A DNA stretch of 9,927 nucleotides from Armatimonadota bacterium. GTDB taxonomy: Bacteria; Armatimonadota; Chthonomonadetes; Chthonomonadales; Chthonomonadaceae. This document shows, one piece after another, positions 1-5,732 of the stretch. The stretch lies in assembly GCA_026392135.1 (NCBI GenBank), contig JAPLCR010000609.1:1-9927 (forward strand), in the 5' to 3' direction. Position numbers and translations under genes: made by a program. Numbering within the stretch: the stretch's first letter is position 1; each line of letters begins with the position of its first letter. Below the pieces are notes generated by a model. The model saw nothing but the letters and a program-made list of their open reading frames with translations. It made no database searches and had not been told where the DNA came from.

Positions 1-5
1 ATACA

Positions 6-34
6 TTGACAAGGCGTAATTAATTTGATATAAT
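6..34 (+). promoter_or_regulatory. Strong sigma-70 promoter with extended -10
   Basis: The sequence shows TTGACA at 6-11, a 17-bp spacer, a TG dinucleotide at 26-27 forming an extended -10, and TATAAT at 29-34. All twelve hexamer bases match the housekeeping consensus and the spacer is the ideal length. Transcription should start near 40-42, leaving a 5' leader of about 73 nt before the fasciclin start at 114. It is the only clear promoter for the five-gene run that follows, so it probably drives all of it. Use by this organism's sigma factor is inferred. Confidence 0.85.
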
Positions 35-113
35 GTTAGACATAACGAACAGGAAAGACAAATTCCTAAACTCTTTCGTTACACCGCACATTGCAGAAAG
101 GTTTGACAATCAA

Positions 114-629
114 ATGAACTTCCGTAACACGGCTCTCAAGCTCGCTCTTGTAGGAGTGTTTTTCAGTTTCGTAACAGGCGTAACCGCGGCAAAAGCCGAT
201 GCAGAAAAAGACATTGTAGACACAGCAGTTGCCGCCGGCTCTTTCAAAACCCTTGTGAAGGCAGTACAAGCCGCTGGCTTAGTCGACACACTCAAAGGCG
301 CAGGACCTTTCACCGTCTTTGCCCCAACAGATAAGGCTTTCGCAGCGTTGGAAAAAGCCAAGCCCGGAACCCTCGCCACCCTTCTTAAGCCCGAAAACAA
401 GGCGACTCTCACCGCAATCCTGACCTACCATGTTGTCTCTGGCAAGATAATGGCGGCAGATGCAAAAAAACTCAAAAGCGGTACCCATGTCAAGACTGTC
501 AATGGTCAATCCATCGCCGTTTACAACAAACATGGCATAAAAATCAACAAATCCAAAGTAGTAAAAGCGGACATCGAGACGAGTAATGGAGTTATCCACG
601 TCATAGACTCCGTACTACTACCTAAGTAA
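114..629 (+). CDS. Secreted fasciclin (FAS1) domain protein
   Basis: This 171-residue protein has an N-terminal signal peptide (basic start, hydrophobic core about residues 8-22, probable cleavage after an A-x-A-type site near 25-30) and then one complete FAS1 domain. The family's H1 motif is visible as [10 protein letters not shown] (67-76), the central YH pair at 105-106, and the H2 motif [13 protein letters not shown] at 158-170. FAS1 domains act outside the cytoplasm in adhesion or matrix interactions; the ligand here is unknown. The frame stays open back to an ATG at 33, but that codon lies inside the promoter -10 box and would not be transcribed. The ATG at 114 follows an AGAAAGG at 95-101 and begins the signal peptide. 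It is the first gene of the putative operon. Confidence 0.9.
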   Translation: MNFRNTALKLALVGVFFSFVTGVTAAKADAEKDIVDTAVAAGSFKTLVKAVQAAGLVDTLKGAGPFTVFAPTDKAFAALEKAKPGTLATLLKPENKATLTAILTYHVVSGKIMAADAKKLKSGTHVKTVNGQSIAVYNKHGIKINKSKVVKADIETSNGVIHVIDSVLLPK

Positions 630-635
630 CGGAGT
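607..635 (+). promoter_or_regulatory. Stop-codon hairpin hiding the next gene's RBS
   Basis: ACTCCGT (607-613) pairs perfectly with ACGGAGT (629-635). The stem continues as ACT (614-616) with AGT (625-627) across a single bulged A at 628, giving ten base pairs and an eight-base loop. The right arm contains both the fasciclin stop codon (627-629) and the GGAG Shine-Dalgarno (631-634) of the following GTG-start gene. This geometry is typical of translational coupling: ribosomes finishing the fasciclin gene would open the stem. There is no T-tract, so a terminator is unlikely. The function is inferred from the sequence alone. Confidence 0.5.
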
Positions 636-643
636 GTGCCATA

Positions 644-1177
644 GTGCCGGATTTTCCTTTCCAAGAGTATAAATCCCCTGACAATAGGGATGTGCGAAAC
701 GACAAGCATGAGAGAAATCCGGCACGACACACTTTCCAGTTTACCTTTACAGTGCGTGCCTCAATTACGGAGGTTGCCCAGTTTCACCGTGACACAAATA
801 CCCTCCGACAGCTGACCCCACCTCCTATCTGGGTTCAGTTTCACTCTGTTGAGCCAATGTCCGAAGGCTCTCTCTCCGATTTTACACTCTGGTTTGCCGT
901 AATACCGCTCCGATGGAAAGCTCGACACGATAAAATAGACGCGCTACATGGCTTTCGTGACACACAGGTAGAGGGACCCATGTTGCGCTGGGAGCATACA
1001 CACTCCTTCACTGAAGAGAGTGCTACTGTAACCCGCATTTCTGAGCAGATAGTGTACGAACACGCCAAAGGAGTACAGGGTCTCTTCACAAGGCTACTCT
1101 TCAACTCATTGGGTCTCAAAATGAATTTTTTGTATCGCTGCGTTATAACGCGCAGACTTTTGGAGAGAGGCGTTTAA
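644..1177 (+). CDS. SRPBCC-fold ligand-binding-like protein (copy 1)
   Basis: This 177-residue cytoplasmic protein has no signal peptide. After a charged, probably flexible 28-residue N-terminus it shows the layout of a small SRPBCC/START-like fold: a first strand (about 30-38), a helix containing EVAQFHRDTNTLRQLTPP (43-60), and then strands with the signature FRDTQVEGP (104-112) and WEHTHSF (116-122). This signature matches uncharacterised SRPBCC proteins of the COG4276 type, whose hydrophobic cavity is thought to bind a small lipophilic ligand; no ligand can be named. The start is GTG, chosen because GGAG lies 9 nt upstream and there is no in-frame ATG until residue 72. It begins 14 nt after the fasciclin stop and is probably translationally coupled to it. 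The same signature recurs in the gene at 2607. Confidence 0.8.
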   Translation: MPDFPFQEYKSPDNRDVRNDKHERNPARHTFQFTFTVRASITEVAQFHRDTNTLRQLTPPPIWVQFHSVEPMSEGSLSDFTLWFAVIPLRWKARHDKIDALHGFRDTQVEGPMLRWEHTHSFTEESATVTRISEQIVYEHAKGVQGLFTRLLFNSLGLKMNFLYRCVITRRLLERGV

Positions 1178-1190
1178 GGAGATAACTACG

Positions 1191-2552
1191 ATGCACTCTA
1201 TCAATGGCAAGCCACTCTTCGCGGCTCTTTTGCTGACAATGCTCACTATTAAGCCCATCGATTTCGCTTCGGCGGGTATCGCTACCCCCCTTCACCCTCT
1301 ACAAAAACCCATCAAAACAGTACGAAACACGACGGCAGGCGATATAAAAAAGACTGGGCAGAGCTGGACACAGTACGGCGGCGCGAATCGCGACTTTTTT
1401 GTTTCGCCACTCTCTCGTAAAGCGGAGAGACGCTCTGGCATACTCTGGAAACGAAAATTGGGACAGGGGACATCAGGAATCGTCTCAGATGGTAAGTCGC
1501 TGTTCACTCTCTATGCAGAGCCAGACCCTATGGACGCTAAAAAGCAGATAGAGGTGGTTATCGCTCTGGATAAAACGACAGGGCAGACACTATGGGAGCA
1601 TCGCCACTCGATTAAGATGCTGAATAAGCAGGAATCGTTTACCGGCGACCCACCGCGCCCACAGGCGACCCCCGCCCTTCTTGCTGGACGAGTGTGCACA
1701 CTAGGCTTTACGGGGCTATTGCAGTGCTTCGATACCGCCAACGGGCAGATTGTATGGGAACACAACTTGGTCTCTGAGTTTGGCGCGACCCCGGTACAGT
1801 TTGGATTTTCATCCAGTCCGCTTATTCTTCAAAACAACTTTGTGGTGCATATTGGCGGAAAACAGACTGCCCTAGCGGCATTCTCTGCGGCGACAGGAAA
1901 AGTGGTGTGGAAGTCGGAGCCTGCCGAGCCTAGCTATGCCTCCCCTATTCTGATACAAGTCGCGGGGGAAATGCAGATAGTACAGGTAACACGAGACGCT
2001 ATTCTTGGAATATCTGCACAGGATGGCGCAACTCTGTGGAGTTACCCTATGCCCTCGCTTGGGCTAACAAATGTCCCTACTCCTATCGCTCTTCCTGGAC
2101 AAAAACTACTTATTTCTGGGCAAGGAGTTCTCGGAACACACCTGCTAGAGCTGTCTACAGAGGAGAGTAGAACGAAGGTGGAGGCAGTTTGGAAAAACAC
2201 CCGCACTCCCTTCTTCTACTGCAACTGGGTGGCGGATACCGAAACCGTGTACGGCTCTGTAGGTAGTTTCACCGTCGGGCTGAACCTTGCTACAGGAGAA
2301 GAGGTATGGAAGGAGCGGGGACAGACCGATGCGAACCTGCTTAGAGTGGGGAAAGAGGTCGTTCTATTACGCGGAGACGGTCTTCTGACCCTATGCAGTC
2401 TCTCCTCCACAGGTTTGCAGTCTATAGGTAGTTTTCAGATTTTGTCAGGACGCTGTTGGACAGCCCCGACGCTACTGGGCGATGTTCTCTATGTACGGGA
2501 CGATAAGGAGATAGCGGCAGTCGGACTAGCTTCTCTGACTCAAAAGCCTTGA
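1191..2552 (+). CDS. Secreted PQQ-type beta-propeller repeat protein (copy 1)
   Basis: This 453-residue protein starts with a Sec signal peptide (hydrophobic core about 9-20, cleavage likely after ASA near 26-28). A linker leads to WTQYGGANRD (59-68), an entry motif also seen in the second propeller. Blade repeats of the PQQ-like type follow, recognisable as ALDKTTGQTLWEH, CFDTANGQIVWEH, AFSAATGKVVWKS, GISAQDGATLWSY and GLNLATGEEVWKE. Such WD-like propellers are either PQQ dehydrogenases or cofactor-free scaffolds like BamB. I see no vicinal cysteine pair or other dehydrogenase hallmark, so a periplasmic binding or scaffold role is more likely. AAGGAG (1176-1181) overlaps the preceding stop codon and sets the ATG start, 13 nt after the SRPBCC gene. 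Confidence 0.85.
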   Translation: MHSINGKPLFAALLLTMLTIKPIDFASAGIATPLHPLQKPIKTVRNTTAGDIKKTGQSWTQYGGANRDFFVSPLSRKAERRSGILWKRKLGQGTSGIVSDGKSLFTLYAEPDPMDAKKQIEVVIALDKTTGQTLWEHRHSIKMLNKQESFTGDPPRPQATPALLAGRVCTLGFTGLLQCFDTANGQIVWEHNLVSEFGATPVQFGFSSSPLILQNNFVVHIGGKQTALAAFSAATGKVVWKSEPAEPSYASPILIQVAGEMQIVQVTRDAILGISAQDGATLWSYPMPSLGLTNVPTPIALPGQKLLISGQGVLGTHLLELSTEESRTKVEAVWKNTRTPFFYCNWVADTETVYGSVGSFTVGLNLATGEEVWKERGQTDANLLRVGKEVVLLRGDGLLTLCSLSSTGLQSIGSFQILSGRCWTAPTLLGDVLYVRDDKEIAAVGLASLTQKP

Positions 2553-2570
2553 CCCTACCCTATCCAAGGC
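2546..2570 (+). repeat. Small inverted repeat around the first propeller's stop codon
   Basis: GCCTTG (2546-2551) and CAAGGC (2565-2570) form a perfect 6-bp stem with a 13-base loop that contains a short ACCCT-type direct repeat. The stem begins in the last codons of the propeller gene. There is no T-tract, so it is not a convincing terminator; it may slow transcription, protect the upstream mRNA or mean nothing. Confidence 0.3.
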
Positions 2571-2606
2571 GTATGACACCCCTTTAGGAGGAGATCTCAG
2601 AAATCT

Positions 2607-3119
2607 ATGAACCGCTCTTTGGCTTTCGGCGCGCCGGAATACTCGCTTACCTGTACACAGTGGATACCCGCTTCGATAGAGGAGGTCTTCCCATTTTTTG
2701 AAGACCCGCATAACTTGCAAAAAATCACGCCCCCTGAAATGGGCTTCCATATTCTCTCTGTACAACCCAACACTATCCAGACGGGAACGCGAATCGTCTA
2801 CCGCCTACGCTGGATGGGTATCCCGTACCAGTGGCATACGCTTATTCAGGAGTGGGTACAGGGAACGCAGTTTGTAGACACTCAAGAGCGAGGTCCTTAC
2901 ATCCTTTGGCATCATACGCACACTTTTGAGGTTTGCGGAGGAGGGGTTCTAATGACGGACACGGTGCGTTACCGCGTGCCCTTAGGCTGGCTAGGCGTGT
3001 TGGCGCACCGCCTTATCGTCCGCAGTCAGGTGGAGGCGATTTTCGAGTTCCGCCGCAAACGCATAGCAGAGTTTTTCTCCGCAGGCAACATCTACACGCA
3101 GATGCCCGCCAGTGATTGA
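2607..3119 (+). CDS. SRPBCC-fold ligand-binding-like protein (copy 2)
   Basis: This is a 170-residue protein of the same family as the product at 644. It has a first strand, then SIEEVFPFFEDPHNLQKITPPEMGF (23-47, helix with the family's PHNLxxITPP pattern), and the signature FVDTQERGP (89-97) with WHHTHTF (101-107). This aligns one-to-one with copy 1 (FRDTQVEGP and WEHTHSF). A hydrophobic and then basic C-terminal helix (127-156) would close the cavity. There is no signal peptide, so it should be cytoplasmic. AGGAGGAG (2586-2593) precedes the ATG by 13 nt. The gene lies between two secreted propellers, 54 nt after the first and 44 nt before the second. Outside the signature the two copies differ strongly, so any duplication is old. 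The ligand is unknown. Confidence 0.85.
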   Translation: MNRSLAFGAPEYSLTCTQWIPASIEEVFPFFEDPHNLQKITPPEMGFHILSVQPNTIQTGTRIVYRLRWMGIPYQWHTLIQEWVQGTQFVDTQERGPYILWHHTHTFEVCGGGVLMTDTVRYRVPLGWLGVLAHRLIVRSQVEAIFEFRRKRIAEFFSAGNIYTQMPASD

Positions 3120-3163
3120 ACCGCAGTCCATAACACCAACTACTCACAACCACGAGGTAAACC

Positions 3164-4411
3164 ATGAAATCTAATCATCTTGTTCGATTCGGCGCAATAG
3201 TAGCTCTACTTAGCCTCTCCTCTTTCGCGAAGGCAGAGGACTGGGGACAGTGGCGAGGTCCCAAACGAGACGGACACATTGCGGGCTTTACCGCTCCCTC
3301 TGTCTGGCCCCAAAAGCTGACAAAGCAGTGGTCGGTAAACGTTGGTGAAGGACACTCTTCGCCTATCATTGTGGGCAATCGCGCCTATGTCTTCGTTCGA
3401 CGCGGAGAGAGTGAGTGGACGCTCTGCCTCAACATGGCGAATGGCAAAGTGATTTGGGAAGACAACGTAGCCGCCCCCTTCGATAGCGTTATCTTTCCCG
3501 CACAACGATTGGGAAAAGCCCCACGCTCAACACCGCTCTACCACGACGGGAAGCTTTACACGACAGGCATCAATGGGCTAATAACCTGCTTCCAAGCGAA
3601 TACTGGGGGAATCCTCTGGCGCAAAGACTTCTCAAAGGCGTTCTCTACACCCATGCCGGTTTGTGGAGCCGCCCTCTCACCGCTGATTGATGGAAAGCGA
3701 ATCTACGTTCATGTAGGGCATGAAGACAGAGGGGCATTTTTAGCACTAGACAAAGACACAGGCTTAGAGATATGGAAGTGGACAGGCGAAGGACCCGGCT
3801 ACACCTCTCCCGTTTTGGCGACGATAGGCGGAACTCGTCAACTCATTACGGCTTCGCACAGTATGTGGATAAGCCTCTACCCTGAAAACGGGCAACTTTT
3901 GTGGAGTATGAAGGTGCGGCAAAACTACTTCAACCACAACTCCATCACGCCCGTTGTTAAAGGGGATGTTGTCTATTGCGGAGCGAACCAACGCCCGACC
4001 TTTGCACTGCGAGTCTCCAAAACGGGGGGGAAGTGGGTTCCTGAGAAGATATGGGAGACCCGTGATGTCACGATGTCCACCTCTAGCCCCGTCCTTACTG
4101 GGAATATACTCTATGCTGTGAATGAGAAGCGACGCGGGCAGGTCGTGTGTATGGCGGCGGATAGCGGAAAAATTGTTTGGGAGTGTCCTGGTAACAAAGG
4201 GGAGAACGTTACGCTCTACGATGCGGGGTCATGCGTGTTAGCGTTTGCGAGCGGGGGTGATATGTTCGTCTATGCCAAGAAGTCAGATAGGCTACAAGAG
4301 GTCGCCCGCTATGAGGTTGCCGATAGCCAGATGTGGTCTAGCCCCGCTATTTCGGGCAGTAACATCCTTGTAAAAGGGGCTAGCACGCTCACTCTCTGGA
4401 AAACCCCCTAA
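3164..4411 (+). CDS. Secreted PQQ-type beta-propeller repeat protein (copy 2)
   Basis: The protein is 415 residues long. A clean Sec signal peptide (hydrophobic core about 9-20) ends at AKA (22-24), with the mature protein starting EDWGQWRGPKRDG. That N-terminal D-W-x-Q-W-R-G-P-x-R-D-G motif is typical of secreted PQQ-like propellers of Planctomycetota and Armatimonadota. Blade motifs follow: CLNMANGKVIWED, CFQANTGGILWRK, ALDKDTGLEIWKW, SLYPENGQLLWSM and CMAADSGKIVWEC. It shares the entry motif (W-x-Q-[YW]-x-G-x-x-R-D) with the product at 1191 but is otherwise clearly diverged. No catalytic dehydrogenase motif is visible, so a binding or assembly role outside the cytoplasm is the cautious call. 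GAGG lies 6 nt before the ATG. It is the last gene of the operon. Confidence 0.87.
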   Translation: MKSNHLVRFGAIVALLSLSSFAKAEDWGQWRGPKRDGHIAGFTAPSVWPQKLTKQWSVNVGEGHSSPIIVGNRAYVFVRRGESEWTLCLNMANGKVIWEDNVAAPFDSVIFPAQRLGKAPRSTPLYHDGKLYTTGINGLITCFQANTGGILWRKDFSKAFSTPMPVCGAALSPLIDGKRIYVHVGHEDRGAFLALDKDTGLEIWKWTGEGPGYTSPVLATIGGTRQLITASHSMWISLYPENGQLLWSMKVRQNYFNHNSITPVVKGDVVYCGANQRPTFALRVSKTGGKWVPEKIWETRDVTMSTSSPVLTGNILYAVNEKRRGQVVCMAADSGKIVWECPGNKGENVTLYDAGSCVLAFASGGDMFVYAKKSDRLQEVARYEVADSQMWSSPAISGSNILVKGASTLTLWKTP

Positions 4412-4473
4412 AGCGTTACTGCTTTCACCTCTGTGCCTACCATAGTACTGATAGTGAGCGAAACGATTTCCAA

Positions 4474-4510
4474 TGAAGCCCCTTTCTCTATAAAAAGAAA
4501 AGGGGCTTCA
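4474..4510. terminator. Bidirectional stem-loop between convergent genes
   Basis: TGAAGCCCCTTT (4474-4485) and AAAGGGGCTTCA (4499-4510) form a perfect 12-bp stem with a 13-base loop. It lies 62 nt after the second propeller's stop and 22 nt after the end of the convergent lipoprotein gene, as expected for a shared intrinsic terminator. Neither side has a classical T-tract: the plus strand continues CAACAAAA and the minus strand TTGGAAATCG. Termination efficiency is therefore uncertain, and it may mainly protect the 3' ends of the mRNAs. The rest of the 121-nt gap holds nothing recognisable. Confidence 0.6.
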
Positions 4511-4532
4511 CAACAAAAGCCGTACCTATCTC

Positions 4533-4943
4533 TTACCGCTTTGTCAAGTCTAGTTGAGAGGTACCCACTACGGAAACACCATTCGTGGTCTGTATTGAAC
4601 CGACAATATGACTTCGCGCATCCAAAGACAGCACCCCCGTATAGAGGTTTGAAGTAGTGGGGTACGCGAGTGTTATGCTGGTCGCCCCTGCCTCGCTAAT
4701 AGTGCCGCTCAAAACGGCATTCGTGCCTCTGGTAGTGTTGGCAAGCGTGCCAGTAATCGTACCGCTATTGGAGACAGTCGTCGTAAGCGTTCCTTGTTGT
4801 CCATTCCCTATATCTACCCAAGTACCGTCAAAAGTACCCGCAAAGCGCGAAACAGTAGCGCTATTGTTGCCTGAGCCGCTACCGCATGCACACAAAACAC
4901 AACCCAACACAAGTACAAAAAAGAGCATACCACTGCGTCGCAT
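4533..4943 (-). CDS. Small beta-rich lipoprotein, function unknown
   Basis: This 136-residue protein has a type II signal peptide: MRRSGM, a hydrophobic core (7-17) and the lipobox L17-C18-A19-C20, so Cys20 is the probable acylated residue. A second, less likely site is V-L-G-C at 12-15. A short Gly/Ser/Asn tether follows and then about 100 residues of short strands rich in G-T-x-x-G-T turns (GTFDGTW, GTLTTTV, GTITGTL, LSGTIS). This pattern resembles the small beta-barrel or sandwich lipoproteins often seen as hypothetical proteins. There are no catalytic motifs. The start is well supported: AGGAGGAG ends 9 nt upstream of the ATG, and a good promoter lies upstream. It is transcribed alone, converging on the left-hand operon. 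Confidence 0.8.
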   Translation of the reverse strand: MRRSGMLFFVLVLGCVLCACGSGSGNNSATVSRFAGTFDGTWVDIGNGQQGTLTTTVSNSGTITGTLANTTRGTNAVLSGTISEAGATSITLAYPTTSNLYTGVLSLDARSHIVGSIQTTNGVSVVGTSQLDLTKR

Positions 4944-5036
4944 AGTACAAAACTCCTCCTGATAACCCCGATATATTCGCCCAAAATGGGGTAATAGTTC
5001 GCCCTCTGCTGTTCGTTTATAGCTACAGCACCCACT

Positions 5037-5065
5037 ATCTTACAAAAAGAACGTCGTTGTGTCAA
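5037..5065 (-). promoter_or_regulatory. Promoter of the lipoprotein gene
   Basis: On the minus strand TTGACA (5065-5060) is followed after 17 bp by TAAGAT (5042-5037), which matches four of the six -10 consensus bases. The predicted start near 5030 leaves a leader of about 87 nt before the ATG at 4943. The leader contains short G/C inverted repeats (for example ACCCC 4965-4969 with GGGGT 4988-4992) that are too weak to call a riboswitch. Confidence 0.6.
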
Positions 5066-5099
5066 GGTGCGAGGCGAAAATTAAGGAATAAGGTCTAGG

Positions 5100-5117
5100 G
5101 TGTGACTTTTTTCACAC
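5100..5117. promoter_or_regulatory. CRP/FNR-type palindromic operator
   Basis: The sequence GTGTGA (5100-5105), six spacer bases CTTTTT, then TCACAC (5112-5117) is a perfect palindrome containing TGTGA-N6-TCACA, the consensus core bound by CRP-type regulators in other bacteria. It lies in the 254-nt divergent intergenic region, 81 nt upstream of the ATG at 5198. A weak -10-like TAGTAT at 5139-5144 would put the start site near 5151 and the palindrome centre near -42, which is the class II activator position. No -35 box is seen, consistent with activator dependence. The regulator itself is not in the window. Confidence 0.45.
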
Positions 5118-5197
5118 AACGCCCTCCGTTACCAAACGTAGTATCAAGCAAAACGCACTGCAAACTATCCCATCAAACCCTACTCCGGAGGATAACT

Positions 5198-5731
5198 ATG
5201 AATCTCGCTCTCGTACAGTTTGGAGTCGCTGTCACAATGGCACTTCTCACCTCATGGGCGGCACTTGTCATTGTAACAGCTCTCGCCCTGCCCCAACAGT
5301 CACAACGCGCCCGAAACCTACTAGACAACAAGCCCAAAAAGTGCTTTCTTACAGGAATAGGCATGGCTGTTCTTGTCTTTATCGCTCTCACCCTCATGGG
5401 TAACCCTCAGGGGCTAATCAAGCTTACTGGCTTCGTTCTCGCACTTCTGTGCGGCGGAATTCTTATTGTGGGCGGCTCAGGTATCGCTTCGCTACTTGGA
5501 ACGCGAATTGGAGAGATGTCCGGCGCGAGAACCTCTTTTGGGATGTTGGTACGCGGGAGCCTCGTCCACAGCTTTGCAATGCTGTTTCCCCTGCTCGGCT
5601 GGTTTCTTATGCTTCCTCTCTCTATTCTCTTCGCGCTCGGTTCTGGGGTTCTCGCCGTTCTCCCGCAGAAGCATACCTACTCTAGCCCTGTCGTTCCGCC
5701 ACTTTCGCATGATGTGACAGGAGTAGCCTAA
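5198..5731 (+). CDS. Small multi-pass membrane protein, function unknown
   Basis: This 177-residue protein is dominated by hydrophobic segments at about 5-31, 51-67, 73-100 and 121-155 (the last long enough for two helices), so four or five membrane spans are likely. A basic loop (QRARNLLDNKPKK, 36-48) lies between the first two, probably cytoplasmic. The C-terminal 20 residues are polar. The LVRG...LLGW...LALGSG pattern near the end resembles C-terminal membrane bundles of uncharacterised bacterial proteins, but I cannot name a family. The start is the ATG at 5198, preceded by GGAGG 6 nt upstream; the frame is open back to 5102, but that part overlaps the palindrome and encodes no plausible domain. 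The next gene's ATG follows the stop after a single base, so it is very probably co-translated with the DUF1800 gene. Confidence 0.75.
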   Translation: MNLALVQFGVAVTMALLTSWAALVIVTALALPQQSQRARNLLDNKPKKCFLTGIGMAVLVFIALTLMGNPQGLIKLTGFVLALLCGGILIVGGSGIASLLGTRIGEMSGARTSFGMLVRGSLVHSFAMLFPLLGWFLMLPLSILFALGSGVLAVLPQKHTYSSPVVPPLSHDVTGVA

Positions 5732-5732
5732 A

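Noticed and set aside
33..113. N-terminal extension of the fasciclin protein from the ATG at 33
   Set aside because: The ATG is part of the TATAAT -10 region, so it would lie upstream of the transcript start; the signal peptide begins at 114.
1178..1193. Shared GGAG-ATAACTA motif before the ATGs at 1191 and 5198
   Set aside because: The similarity is short and lies within ribosome-binding-site spacers; chance or common translation signals explain it.
4024..4030. Seven-G run in the second propeller gene as a phase-variation tract
   Set aside because: It is too short and lies deep in the gene; ordinary codon use suffices.
4657..4962. 101-codon plus-strand open frame
   Set aside because: It is antisense to the lipoprotein gene, which has a lipobox, a strong ribosome-binding site and a promoter; this frame has no recognisable domain.
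4965..4992. Possible riboswitch or attenuator in the lipoprotein leader
   Set aside because: Only a 5-bp stem (ACCCC/GGGGT) with an 18-base loop is present, and no known aptamer pattern.
5102..5197. Upstream extension of the membrane protein frame
   Set aside because: It has no ribosome-binding site, covers the palindrome and predicted promoter, and adds a polar stretch of no known type; GGAGG before the ATG at 5198 decides the start.
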